Made by a program: the position numbers and the translations under genes
NCBI RefSeq assembly: GCF_030123245.1
Contig: NZ_CP126101.1
Coordinates: 3,594,501 to 3,658,500 of the forward strand
Reading direction: 5' to 3'
DNA: 64,000 bases
DNA from: Lysinibacillus pakistanensis
GTDB lineage: Bacteria > Bacillota > Bacilli > Bacillales_A > Planococcaceae
Notes under the pieces: model-generated
Seen by the model: the letters and a program-made list of their open reading frames with translations, nothing else
What the model was told of the DNA's origin: nothing
Databases searched by the model: none
In this document: piece after piece, positions 56,636 through 64,000 of the stretch
Layout: each line of letters begins with the position of its first letter
How positions within the stretch are numbered: the stretch's first letter is position 1

Positions 56636-57925
56636 TTAATCGACAAATTCAAATTCAAACTCTTGCAGACGAACTGTATCGCCATCTTGCGCACCACGCT
56701 CACGTAAAGCTTCATCTACGCCCATTGCACGCAATTGACGAGCAAAACGACGAATTCCATCTTCACGGCTAAAGTCAGTCATTTTGAATAGGCGTTCAAT
56801 GGCATAACCACTAATAATAAATGCACCATCATCATCACGAGTGATTTCAAAATCTTCGCCTTTTGCTTCATGTTTATACATGACTGTTGCCTCTGATTGC
56901 TCCTCTAAATCATCGTATAGAGGGAATTCAGGTGTTACCTCTAGTAAATCTGCAATAGCAAATAATAATTCTTTTAAGCCTTGACGCGAAATCGCAGAAA
57001 TGGGGAAGATTTGAATATCCTCTCCTACTTTTTGGCGGAACTCCGTTAAGTGATTTTCTGCTTCAGGCATATCCATCTTATTGGCTACAATAATTTGAGG
57101 ACGTTCTGTTAAACGAAGATTATATTGTTTTAGTTCCTCATTAATTGTTAAATAATCCTCATATGGATCGCGACCTTCCATCCCTGACATATCTATCACA
57201 TGAACAATAACACGTGTACGCTCGATATGACGTAAAAACTGATGACCTAAGCCCACCCCTTCATGTGCTCCTTCAATTAGACCAGGTAAATCTGCCATCG
57301 CAAAGCTACGATGATCCTCTGTCTCAATCATACCTAAATTCGGAACGATTGTTGTAAAATGATAAGCACCTATTTTTGGCTTAGCAGCAGAAACAACTGA
57401 TAGAAGTGTAGATTTACCAACACTTGGGAATCCTACTAGTCCTACATCTGCTAAAACTTTTAACTCTAATATAACATTTAATTCTTGTCCTGGCTCACCT
57501 TTTTCAGAAAGTTCCGGAGCTGGATTTGCTGGTGTTGCAAAGCGGGAATTTCCACGTCCACCTCGACCAGCTTTCGCAATGATAGCTCTTTGACCATGCT
57601 CTACTAAATCAGCAATAACTGCTTCATTTTCTTCATTGATAACTACTGTTCCTGGCGGTACTTTAATAATTAAATCATCAGCATTTTTACCATGCATTCC
57701 TTTACTCATACCATGCTCACCACGAGGTGCCTTGAAATGGCGTTTATAGCGGAAATCCATTAATGTACGTAAGCCCTCATCAACTTCAAATACTACATTC
57801 CCGCCATGTCCACCATCACCGCCAGCTGGACCACCATTTGGAACATATTTTTCTCGGCGAAAGGCAACCATTCCGTCACCACCGTCGCCACCTTTTACAT
57901 AAATCTTCACATGATCGACAAACAT
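56636..57925 (-). CDS. obgE: Ribosome-assembly GTPase Obg
   Basis: Obg is a GTPase essential for 50S maturation, and in Bacillus it also influences the stress response and sporulation. The 429-residue protein has the glycine-rich Obg fold (1-158, [30 protein letters not shown]), the G domain with G1 [11 protein letters not shown] (165-175), G3 [16 protein letters not shown] and G4 NKMDMPEA, and the C-terminal OCT domain (about 350-429). It starts five bases after the spo0B stop, so translation is coupled. Confidence 0.98.
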   Translation of the reverse strand: MFVDHVKIYVKGGDGGDGMVAFRREKYVPNGGPAGGDGGHGGNVVFEVDEGLRTLMDFRYKRHFKAPRGEHGMSKGMHGKNADDLIIKVPPGTVVINEENEAVIADLVEHGQRAIIAKAGRGGRGNSRFATPANPAPELSEKGEPGQELNVILELKVLADVGLVGFPSVGKSTLLSVVSAAKPKIGAYHFTTIVPNLGMIETEDHRSFAMADLPGLIEGAHEGVGLGHQFLRHIERTRVIVHVIDMSGMEGRDPYEDYLTINEELKQYNLRLTERPQIIVANKMDMPEAENHLTEFRQKVGEDIQIFPISAISRQGLKELLFAIADLLEVTPEFPLYDDLEEQSEATVMYKHEAKGEDFEITRDDDGAFIISGYAIERLFKMTDFSREDGIRRFARQLRAMGVDEALRERGAQDGDTVRLQEFEFEFVD

Positions 57926-57930
57926 TTAAT

Positions 57931-58458
57931 TCACTCCCTATTTGCACTCAATACATATCGCCAGCTTGTTTTTGTCTGCTCAATTGTTTGAATGTCTAAT
58001 TGTTTCAAACCTTTTTCGGTGAATGCATCAGCACTCCATAGCCCATTTAGCGTGAATGTCACGACAAATGTATGATCGTCAACACGTACATCAAGCGCTA
58101 ATTTCTGTTCTGTAAATGGATCTAATGTATCATAAACATGCATAACTGTTTTGTTTAAGGTATCTACAACTTCCCTATCAATATTATTGGTAACTGGCTT
58201 ATTTATCTCTCCACTTAGCTCTAATGATAAGGAAGGATAGCGCCAGCCTGCCGTTTGTAGCCACTCAATTGTTTGTGGTAATTGTAAACGATTAAGGATA
58301 GAAATTTTTCGTAATTGCTCCGAATAATTTTGAATAAGTTCTTTCGATTCGTCAATTCTACCTAAATCTAAATTCATGCGAATCAGTTGAAGTTGATTCA
58401 CATAATCATGATTTGCAAAACGTAATACTTCACTAATGGTTAGTGATTGATTGTTCAT
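57931..58458 (-). CDS. spo0B: Sporulation phosphorelay protein Spo0B
   Basis: Spo0B moves phosphate from Spo0F to Spo0A. The 175-residue protein has the phosphorylated-histidine helix VLRFANHDYVNQLQLIRMNLDLG (His17; the B. subtilis motif is similar) and a degenerate kinase-like C-terminal domain (VRVDDHTFVVTFTLNG). ATG 58458 is chosen because GGAG lies 8 bases upstream and the family histidine is then near the N-terminus. The frame stays open for 62 more codons to an ATG at 58644, which leaves a longer form possible. A TGTTATACT extended -10 lies inside that extension. It is followed by obgE. Confidence 0.9.
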   Translation of the reverse strand: MNNQSLTISEVLRFANHDYVNQLQLIRMNLDLGRIDESKELIQNYSEQLRKISILNRLQLPQTIEWLQTAGWRYPSLSLELSGEINKPVTNNIDREVVDTLNKTVMHVYDTLDPFTEQKLALDVRVDDHTFVVTFTLNGLWSADAFTEKGLKQLDIQTIEQTKTSWRYVLSANRE

Positions 58459-58828
58459 CCCATTCACTCCAATAAAGTTATCCTTACTAGTATAACAAGT
58501 TTTACTGTATTTTTCCCTTAATTCTTCATCGAATTTTATGATGCATAACCAATCAATTTCGCCTTGGCGTAATTGTAGCTGCCGCTTTGCTTTCGCTACA
58601 GATAAACAATGCGTTGGATTTTGAATTGTACCTGTACAACCCATCCTTTGAAAATCCGTGACAACTGTCTCGGGATAGTCATAAAAATCATTGTGTTTGT
58701 CTTACAAAATTTATTCCATTGAATACGATAGCTTCCACAAATCTAGCAAATCAAACAGAATCCATCTTCCCTATACATTACGTATATCATTGTCGTTGAT
58801 TGGAATAAAGTTTAATTTTACGATAAAT
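58459..58828. other. Region between the lipoprotein terminator and spo0B
   Basis: Residues encoded in frame with spo0B from 58644 (MGCTGTIQNPTHCLSVAKA and so on) have partly protein-like composition but match nothing I recognise. The extended -10 TGTTATACT close to the spo0B start suggests a local promoter. The rest (58645-58828) holds no feature I can support. Confidence 0.4.
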
Positions 58829-58873
58829 AAAAAGAATCCATTTTGAAAAAAAGATTGATCAAAATAGATTCTT
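58829..58873 (-). terminator. Terminator downstream of the lipoprotein gene
   Basis: The stem AAGAATCTATTTTGA pairs with TCAAAATGGATTCTT and is followed by T residues on the minus strand. Confidence 0.85.
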
Positions 58874-58961
58874 AGCTATTATATCGGTTTTATATAAAAT
58901 TTTTGGCTAATTTCTATCTGTGTCCTTCACATTTGAGCTCATATGCTGAATAAGTCGGAAA

Positions 58962-59594
58962 TTATTTCTTTTCTTTATTGGTCCATATAACTTTGTATAA
59001 AAATGTGAGTTCAGCTTCTTCAATACCCGAGGGTAGTTCCCCATTATTACCTCCACCAAAACTCAGCTCGTTTTTAGTAGTGCCCAGCCACGCTGCTAAA
59101 TAAACAGGTTTATTTTTTTCTAAAGTAACTTTTCCGCCGACTAGCTTACCGAAAGAAGAAGATGTCATGTTATTTGAATAAACAGTTGTAGCAATGCCAG
59201 TTGGTGTACCTGTGATTAGTTTCAAAGAATGACCTTCATTTTCAATGTCACTTATTCCAAAGGAAATAAAGCTGTCTTGATATTTTGTTTCAGGTCCATC
59301 CCAAGTCTTTAGCAATTCCTCTTTAAACTTACCGTTTTTAAATACCTCCACTGAGAAGTACAATTGATCCTCGTCTTTCGGAGTGCCATTCAGCTTGAAA
59401 AATTCAATTTGCCCCACACCAGTCTTGCTAATAAGTAGGTTTTCTTTCTCGCTCATGTTATAGGGCTCAATGGTTATTTGCGTAGTTAATGGCGATTTTT
59501 CCTTTTCTAAAGATTTTTCTTTTTCTACACTTACACAACCTGTTAACAACAAAGCAAAAATTATAAACAAGTAACGGCTTTTAAAGCGTCGCAT
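58962..59594 (-). CDS. Putative lipoprotein of unknown function
   Basis: The 210-residue precursor has a lysine/arginine-rich start, a hydrophobic stretch and a lipobox LLTGC with Cys20, so the mature protein should be lipid-anchored outside the membrane. A charged linker (SVEKEKSLEKEKSPL) precedes a beta-rich domain with no recognised family. It interrupts the rpmA-spo0B order usual in Bacillaceae, has its own terminator, and lies about 320 bases from rpmA. Its function is unknown. It may be a later insertion in this lineage (inference). Confidence 0.85.
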   Translation of the reverse strand: MRRFKSRYLFIIFALLLTGCVSVEKEKSLEKEKSPLTTQITIEPYNMSEKENLLISKTGVGQIEFFKLNGTPKDEDQLYFSVEVFKNGKFKEELLKTWDGPETKYQDSFISFGISDIENEGHSLKLITGTPTGIATTVYSNNMTSSSFGKLVGGKVTLEKNKPVYLAAWLGTTKNELSFGGGNNGELPSGIEEAELTFLYKVIWTNKEKK

Positions 59595-59881
59595 TTTTTG
59601 CCCCCCAATTAATCAATATTTCATTATATCATTTCAAATTAGCTTCAATTTCACAATAAGAATTACTCCGTTAAATGGCCCGATTGCTGAAAGAGAAAAA
59701 TTATGCATTATCACATCAGGATTAATGATTAAACTTTATTGCAAATTATCAATGGTATTCGCCTATATTCTGATTAATTTTTTCGTTTATAGGAGTTATT
59801 TCGCTATACCAACTCTATTTAGTGAAAAGTCATAGTATGTATCAAATTATAGGAATAGCACAATAAATATATGGTAGCAGT
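59595..59881. other. Intergenic region upstream of the lipoprotein gene
   Basis: An AT-rich region between the rpmA terminator and the lipoprotein start, expected to hold the lipoprotein promoter. No gene, repeat or structured RNA is evident. Confidence 0.4.
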
Positions 59882-59912
59882 AAAAAAGGACTGCTTCAAT
59901 AGCAGTCCTTTA
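59882..59912 (-). terminator. Terminator of the rplU-prp-rpmA operon
   Basis: The stem AAAGGACTGCT pairs with AGCAGTCCTTTTT and is followed by T residues on the minus strand, five bases past the rpmA stop. Confidence 0.88.
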
Positions 59913-59916
59913 ATAA

Positions 59917-60216
59917 TTAAGCTTCTTGTGATGCTGGGTATACAGATACTTGTTTGCGATCGCGACCTAAACGTTCGAATTTTACAACGCCGTCAACTTT
60001 AGCAAATAGTGTATCGTCACCACCACGACCTACGTTTGTACCTGGGTAAATTTTTGTACCGCGTTGACGGTAAAGAATTGAACCACCAGTTACGAATTGG
60101 CCATCAGCACGTTTAGCACCAAGTCGTTTAGACTCAGAGTCACGTCCGTTTTTAGTAGAACCTACACCTTTTTTAGATGCGAAAAATTGTAAGTCTAAAG
60201 TTAATAATAATTTCAT
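59917..60216 (-). CDS. rpmA: 50S ribosomal protein L27 with cleavable N-terminus
   Basis: L27 reaches the peptidyl-transferase centre. In Firmicutes it is made with an N-terminal extension that the protease Prp must remove. That extension is visible: [11 protein letters not shown], with cleavage expected after Phe12. The mature part begins [21 protein letters not shown]. The 99-residue length fits. Its start overlaps the prp stop by four bases, so the substrate and its protease are translationally coupled. Confidence 0.98.
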   Translation of the reverse strand: MKLLLTLDLQFFASKKGVGSTKNGRDSESKRLGAKRADGQFVTGGSILYRQRGTKIYPGTNVGRGGDDTLFAKVDGVVKFERLGRDRKQVSVYPASQEA

Positions 60217-60569
60217 TGTGTTCCACCTCCTACTTGGTTGTAGTTGATTTGGATATATTGTCCGTAATTTTGCACCATAGAATACACTTGGGCTGTCATT
60301 ACTTGGACAATTAACTGTAGTTTTGCATCAATCTCAGGCTCTAAATCTGATGGTAAGTCTACCTTAAGATAGCCTCCACCTTCAGCAGCTTGTTCGACTT
60401 CTGGCTGGATTTGTAATAGCGCATAAATAGCATTTACCGTACCAATGGCAATGGTAGATGCCCCTGCACATACTAAATCCTTACCAGATTCATCGTATTC
60501 AGCATGTCCTGAAAATTCAAATGCTGACACATGTCTATTTTCATCGTGATGAATCGTAACTTGTATCAT
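60213..60569 (-). CDS. prp: Ribosomal-processing cysteine protease Prp
   Basis: Prp (YsxB) cleaves the N-terminal extension of L27. The 118-residue protein carries the catalytic dyad His22 (in [11 protein letters not shown]) and Cys34 (in DLVCAGAS). It lies between rplU and rpmA, the universal position for organisms with the long L27. Its presence matches the LQFFASKKG motif in the neighbouring rpmA. Confidence 0.96.
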   Translation of the reverse strand: MIQVTIHHDENRHVSAFEFSGHAEYDESGKDLVCAGASTIAIGTVNAIYALLQIQPEVEQAAEGGGYLKVDLPSDLEPEIDAKLQLIVQVMTAQVYSMVQNYGQYIQINYNQVGGGTQ

Positions 60570-60585
60570 TCGTTACACCTCGCAA

Positions 60586-60894
60586 TTAAGCGTTGATTGT
60601 TTCAACAACTAATTTTGTGTAAGGTTGACGGTGACCTTGTTTACGACGGTAGTTCTTTTTAGCTTTCAATTTGAAAACAACGATTTTTTTCGCACGGCCT
60701 TCTTTCACAGCTTTAGCTGTTACAGTAGCGCCTTCTACGAATGGAGCGCCAACTTTAACGTTTTCGCCACCAACGAATAATACTTTATCAAAAGTTACAA
60801 CCTCGTCAGCTTCTACACCTAATTTTTCAACATAGATTTCTTGACCAGCTTCTACTTTGATTTGTTTACCACCAGTTTCAATAATTGCGTACAT
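60586..60894 (-). CDS. rplU: 50S ribosomal protein L21
   Basis: L21 binds 23S rRNA. The 102-residue protein begins [18 protein letters not shown] and ends with the family signature [20 protein letters not shown]. It is the first gene of the rplU-prp-rpmA operon, with a structured leader containing a GTAGCACCTGTGCTAC hairpin upstream. Confidence 0.99.
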   Translation of the reverse strand: MYAIIETGGKQIKVEAGQEIYVEKLGVEADEVVTFDKVLFVGGENVKVGAPFVEGATVTAKAVKEGRAKKIVVFKLKAKKNYRRKQGHRQPYTKLVVETINA

Positions 60895-61005
60895 TTTACT
60901 GCACCTCCTCTTAGACTCAGACTCGCCTGTATATAAAGGTGATCAAAGATACTTAAACCTTTCCAGAGCGGTTGTAGTAGCACAGGTGCTACAAACAATA
61001 ACATT
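60895..61005 (-). promoter_or_regulatory. L21 leader RNA, probable autoregulatory element
   Basis: The untranslated leader contains the hairpin GTAGCAC-CT-GTGCTAC (about 60976-60992), then ACCGCTCTGGAAAGGTTTAAG and AGGAGGTGC before the ATG. Its position and layout resemble the ribosomal protein L21 leader of Bacillus, which is thought to bind L21. Identity to that family would need a covariance search. Confidence 0.7.
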
Positions 61006-61008
61006 AAA

Positions 61009-61037
61009 ATATTACCACATGCCTTTTTTTAAGTCAA
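61009..61037 (-). promoter_or_regulatory. Promoter of the rplU operon
   Basis: Minus-strand -35 TTGACT (61032-61037) and -10 TAATAT (61009-61014) are separated by 17 bases. The -35 lies inside the last codons of spoIVFB. Confidence 0.8.
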
Positions 61038-61640
61038 TCTATTCATCACATATTTCTCAAATGCTAAGCTATATTTTCGATAGTTCCATTCTTTAATTGC
61101 TTGAAGCCAAATAAATAAACAAATAGTTGCTAAAAAAATAGAATGTGGTAGATTCATTAACGTTAAAATAAATATGATAGATGTTATTATGAGAGAAAGC
61201 CAGTAGTAATATTCAAGCGTACGAACACTTGGATAAAATAAAAACAAACATGCCATAAAAATTCGACCACCATCAAGCGGAATAATCGGTAATAAGTTAA
61301 TAGCTAAAAGGACAAGCTGAACATTGATAAGCTTATTGGCAAGAAGCTCCGGCATAAAAAAAGCGAGGCCAATCCCTATTATTGTAGCGATTGGTCCCCC
61401 TAGGGCAATCCATAGGAGTGACGATGCTGGCACAACCGCTGGATTTTCAAATTTGATTTCCCCTCCATATGGTGTAATAACACATGATTTTACCTTAACG
61501 CCACAAAGCGTTGCGGCTAGTAGATGTCCAGCCTCATGCCAAAGTAAGGAAGTTAAAATAATAGCATAGTAGGCAATTTGGCCACTAAAAATCATTAACA
61601 ATACGAGAGGGATACAAAGAAGATGTAATTTAATTCTCAT
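61029..61640 (-). CDS. spoIVFB: Pro-sigma-K processing metalloprotease SpoIVFB
   Basis: SpoIVFB is a membrane-embedded site-2-protease that cleaves pro-sigma-K in the mother cell. The 203-residue protein has the zinc motif HEAGH (35-39) in a membrane helix, and the second metal-ligand motif PLDGGRIF (Asp123). That is shorter than the roughly 290-residue B. subtilis protein, which has a C-terminal CBS domain, so this one appears to lack the CBS domain. It overlaps spoIVFA by 11 bases. Confidence 0.88.
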   Translation of the reverse strand: MRIKLHLLCIPLVLLMIFSGQIAYYAIILTSLLWHEAGHLLAATLCGVKVKSCVITPYGGEIKFENPAVVPASSLLWIALGGPIATIIGIGLAFFMPELLANKLINVQLVLLAINLLPIIPLDGGRIFMACLFLFYPSVRTLEYYYWLSLIITSIIFILTLMNLPHSIFLATICLFIWLQAIKEWNYRKYSLAFEKYVMNRLT

Positions 61641-62184
61641 CTGCTGTTGTTGATTCTAGCCACTGCACAATCTGCTCTAAATTATAATGTGTTTTATCTT
61701 TTTCAATTGATAGATAGAGTTGTCCAGCCTCTTTCATCCCGATTAAATCATTTGCCTGCACCGTTGTATATGGTAGCTGTGCTAAACTATCCAGCATACC
61801 ATAGGAAACTGTTGTGCCATCATCGTAGGTAATCGTCATCGTTTTACCTGTATATTTTGTATGACCTGTAAAAACAACTAAACCATTCTGTCCAGCATAG
61901 ATAGGTAAGCCTATATCATACTGCAATAAAAAGCCTTCCTTAAAAACTTGAGCATTTGCAAACGCTAAAAGTTCAGCTTGCCCAACATCACTCGATACTA
62001 AAATGGCTTCATCCTCTTTGTTTAACCAGCTTTGTCCAAGCTCGCTTAAATAAGTTAAATCCTCAGATGTTGTCACAAGCTTTCGTACAGGTGTATCCAA
62101 CACCCCTTGATCTTCTAGACGAATCACTAGCATAATTCCAGCCACAAGTAAGATTGTGACCAACCATTTCCATTTTTTAAACAA
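61630..62184 (-). CDS. spoIVFA: SpoIVFA-like regulator of SpoIVFB (degenerate M23 peptidase domain)
   Basis: SpoIVFA holds SpoIVFB inactive in the outer forespore membrane until signalled. The 184-residue protein has one membrane segment (about 8-23, LVTILLVAGIMLVI). It also has a LytM/M23-like domain (about 85-160, GLPIYAGQNGLVVFTGHTKYTGKTMTITYDDGTTVSYGML) that lacks the zinc HxH set, so it is a pseudo-peptidase. The start is TTG 62184, after AAGGATGAGGG. The B. subtilis protein is longer; the N-terminal cytoplasmic part is short here. Confidence 0.85.
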   Translation of the reverse strand: MFKKWKWLVTILLVAGIMLVIRLEDQGVLDTPVRKLVTTSEDLTYLSELGQSWLNKEDEAILVSSDVGQAELLAFANAQVFKEGFLLQYDIGLPIYAGQNGLVVFTGHTKYTGKTMTITYDDGTTVSYGMLDSLAQLPYTTVQANDLIGMKEAGQLYLSIEKDKTHYNLEQIVQWLESTTADEN

Positions 62185-62330
62185 GCCCTCATCCTTTTTT
62201 CACACTATATGTGATTGCATGTCCATTCATGCAAAAAAACTTTGAACAAACCAAATATCCTGATAGTGAGAGTTCAATCATTTCGTTGTTTCTATCTGTC
62301 ACTTTGACTCTTCTCTCCATTAAACCAACA

Positions 62331-62367
62331 AAAAAAGCCTTCTCGTACAAATGCACGAAAAGACTCG
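62331..62367 (-). terminator. Terminator downstream of minD
   Basis: AGTCTTTTCGT pairs with ACGAGAAGGCT over 11 bases including G-U pairs and is followed by seven T on the minus strand. Confidence 0.82.
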
Positions 62368-62372
62368 AGGAT

Positions 62373-63170
62373 TTATCTCGAAAATAACGCTTTCAGTTTT
62401 GAAAATACACCCCTATTTTCATTTTCAATCGCCATAAGTGGTACGGATTCACCAAGTATTCGACGAGCAATATTACGATAGCCTAAGGATGCCTTATTTG
62501 CAGGGTCCATGACAATTGGCTCACCTTTATTTGATGATGAAATAACATCTTCATTATCTACAATTATACCTAATAAGTCGATTGACAAATGTGTTGTTAT
62601 CTCATTTACATCAAGTGTATCCCCGTTTTTCATCATATGCTGACGAATACGATTAATAATGAGCTTAGGTGCTGTAATTTCTTCCTGCTCAAGCAAGCCA
62701 ATAATGCGATCGGCATCACGCACAGCAGAGATTTCTGGTGTCGTTACGACGATTGCATGCTCTGCACCTGCAACAGCATTACGGTAACCTTGCTCAATAC
62801 CAGCAGGACAGTCTATTAATACATAATCATAATCTCTTTTTAACTCTTCTATTAAGCTCTTCATTTGCTCAGGATTAACGGAATTTTTATCTGTCGTTTG
62901 AGCAGCAGGTAATAAAAATAGTTTCTCATCTACCCGTTTATCTTTTATGAGTGCTTGATGAATTTTACAGCGTCCTTCAACAACATCAACTAAATCATAA
63001 ATAATCCGATTCTCAAGACCTAATATTACATCCAAATTACGTAGGCCAATATCAGTATCTACCAAACATATTTTTTTACCTTGTAGAGCCAATGCAGTCC
63101 CAAGGTTAGCCGTTGTCGTTGTTTTTCCGACACCGCCTTTACCTGAAGTTATGACGATCGCTTCTCCCAC
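62373..63170 (-). CDS. minD: Septum site-determining ATPase MinD
   Basis: MinD recruits MinC to the membrane and prevents polar division. The deviant Walker A motif SGKGGVGKTTTTANLG is at residues 9-24, and DTDIGLRNLDVILGLENR follows. The C-terminal amphipathic membrane-targeting helix is GVFSKLKALFSR. The start is GTG 63170, set by GGGAGG 8 bases upstream, immediately after the minC stop. An ATG eight codons upstream lies before that site. Confidence 0.97.
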   Translation of the reverse strand: MGEAIVITSGKGGVGKTTTTANLGTALALQGKKICLVDTDIGLRNLDVILGLENRIIYDLVDVVEGRCKIHQALIKDKRVDEKLFLLPAAQTTDKNSVNPEQMKSLIEELKRDYDYVLIDCPAGIEQGYRNAVAGAEHAIVVTTPEISAVRDADRIIGLLEQEEITAPKLIINRIRQHMMKNGDTLDVNEITTHLSIDLLGIIVDNEDVISSSNKGEPIVMDPANKASLGYRNIARRILGESVPLMAIENENRGVFSKLKALFSR

Positions 63171-63171
63171 A

Positions 63172-63840
63172 CTAGCTTCCTCCCTTAGACACATTTAACA
63201 ATGGTCGAATATTTTTTAACACATGGATTTGATCGTACGTAATACGCCCATCGTAGCCGATAAATGCACATGTCATCTCAGCCTGATTAATCGCTTTTAC
63301 ATGTTCGTCTGACATTGCTTGAACCTGATCAGCAATCATGATATGTGTTGCCTCAAAGCGGGATGCTGCAATAATTGCTTCCTTATTACCATGAAGACCA
63401 GCATGTACAATACCTTTAAGTCTACCTAGAACATACACATTACCACCAGCTTCCACACGTCCATTTGGATTGACATTTCCAACGACGATAATATCACCAG
63501 CCGAACGCACAATTTGTCCCGATCTGACCACGCCTATATATGTATCTTGTTGACTTTCAATCATTTTCTGGTTGCTTTCTTGGATAGTCAGTACTTCACT
63601 TTGCACTTTTGAAACGATAAGTTGCTCTGTTTCCTGCACAATTTTAATTAGCTCGTTTATTTGTTCTTCTGAACAGTATCGATAGCCTAAATCTAATTGG
63701 ACATTCACTTTGCCATCGATACCGCTTTCTGAAACCTTTTTCTTTAATTCTTCTACTAAATCGACATATGCGCATTGATCATCTAAACGAAGAACAAAAC
63801 CATCCTTTGTTCCCTTCATATTCACTAACTGTTTTTTCAT
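63172..63840 (-). CDS. minC: Septum site-determining protein MinC
   Basis: MinC inhibits FtsZ assembly near the poles. The 222-residue protein has the N-terminal FtsZ-inhibiting domain (about 1-100) and the C-terminal beta-helix domain (YIGVVRSGQIVRSAGDIIVVGNVNPNGRVEAGGNVYVLGRLKGIVHAG, about 105-160) that dimerises and binds MinD. The minC-minD pair lies downstream of mreD, as in other Firmicutes. Confidence 0.97.
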   Translation of the reverse strand: MKKQLVNMKGTKDGFVLRLDDQCAYVDLVEELKKKVSESGIDGKVNVQLDLGYRYCSEEQINELIKIVQETEQLIVSKVQSEVLTIQESNQKMIESQQDTYIGVVRSGQIVRSAGDIIVVGNVNPNGRVEAGGNVYVLGRLKGIVHAGLHGNKEAIIAASRFEATHIMIADQVQAMSDEHVKAINQAEMTCAFIGYDGRITYDQIHVLKNIRPLLNVSKGGS

Positions 63841-63867
63841 GAATGCCTCACCTCACGTTGCTCTTTG

Positions 63868-64000
63868 TTAAGAAACTTCACGTGCTCTCTGTAAGACACG
63901 CGCATTTATTAAATATTTGAAAGCCCAACCAAGCATCATTAAAAATAAAGCATTTGCAATGATTGTTGGAAGTAGTCGTGAACGTAAGAATTCTGATAAT
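63868..64000 (-). CDS. mreD: Rod shape-determining protein MreD, C-terminal end only
   Basis: The last 43 codons of a minus-strand gene enter from the right edge and stop at TAA 63868-63870. The visible part (LSEFLRSRLLPTIIANALFL and MMLGWAFKYLINARV) is a membrane segment with a basic tail, typical of the MreD C-terminus. Position directly before minC supports the assignment, as in the mreBCD-minCD cluster. The rest lies outside the window. Confidence 0.75.
   Translation of the reverse strand, partial: LSEFLRSRLLPTIIANALFLMMLGWAFKYLINARVLQRAREVS

Overview
The window is a chromosomal segment of a low-GC, spore-forming Firmicute, most likely Lysinibacillus (the former Bacillus sphaericus group). 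The evidence is the sporulation genes (spo0B, spoVB, spoIVFA/FB, a SafA-like coat protein), the B. subtilis-like order tcdA - 6S RNA - aspS - hisS - amidase - dtd - relA - apt - recJ - secDF - comN - spoVB - yajC - tgt - queA - ruvB - ruvA - safA - niaR - pheA/pheB - obgE - spo0B - rpmA - prp - rplU - spoIVFB/FA - minD/minC - mreD, and a sugar-uptake locus restricted to amino sugars. Most genes lie on the minus strand, so the window reads biologically from right to left.

Region by region. 1-1.2 kb: an unidentified partial gene and tcdA. 1.4-11.7 kb: an amino-sugar/muropeptide block in two transcription units. nagA-nagR-SIS protein-ptsH-ptsI-acetyltransferase is followed by PTS IIB-IIA-IIC-mupG-sugar kinase. 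NagR (dre-type) operators lie in front of both units. 11.9-12.1 kb: a 6S RNA gene with a visible promoter and closing stem. 12.3-15.9 kb: hisS-aspS under a T-box leader. 16-23.6 kb: a secreted SH3/amidase, a YfcC-type transporter with a probable regulator, dtd and relA. 23.8-27.8 kb: pseudouridine catabolism (psuK-psuG), then a divergent MFS/MarR pair with two perfect palindromes between them. 27.8-28.0 kb: an eight-unit tandem array with a 21-bp period, unlike anything else in the window. 28-30.9 kb: apt and recJ. 31-37.3 kb: trpEDCFBA under a Trp T-box. 37.5-39.2 kb: a chemoreceptor. 39.3-49 kb: secretion, sporulation, queuosine and Holliday-junction genes. 49-52.5 kb: SafA-like protein, kinase-like protein, niaR and a degenerate flavohaemoglobin-like gene. 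52.6-54.7 kb: an IS3-family element inserted into a palindromic intergenic repeat. 54.7-64 kb: pheA, pheB, obgE, spo0B, a lipoprotein, L27/Prp/L21, spoIVFB/FA, minD/minC and the end of mreD.

How the genes fit together. The amino-sugar block can be read as one pathway (inference). A lactose/cellobiose-type PTS imports and phosphorylates a disaccharide such as MurNAc-GlcNAc. MupG hydrolyses it, the BadF-type kinase rephosphorylates the freed amino sugar, and NagA deacetylates GlcNAc-6-P. The phosphocarrier genes ptsH and ptsI sit inside the same NagR-controlled unit. Neither murQ nor nagB is present here.

The strongest oddities are the 21-bp array (27836-28001), the flavohaemoglobin-like protein that lacks its NAD domain and its heme histidine (51749-52522), and the nested IS-in-repeat structure bracketed by two copies of one hairpin (52619-54674). 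All assignments come from reading the sequence; no database search was run.
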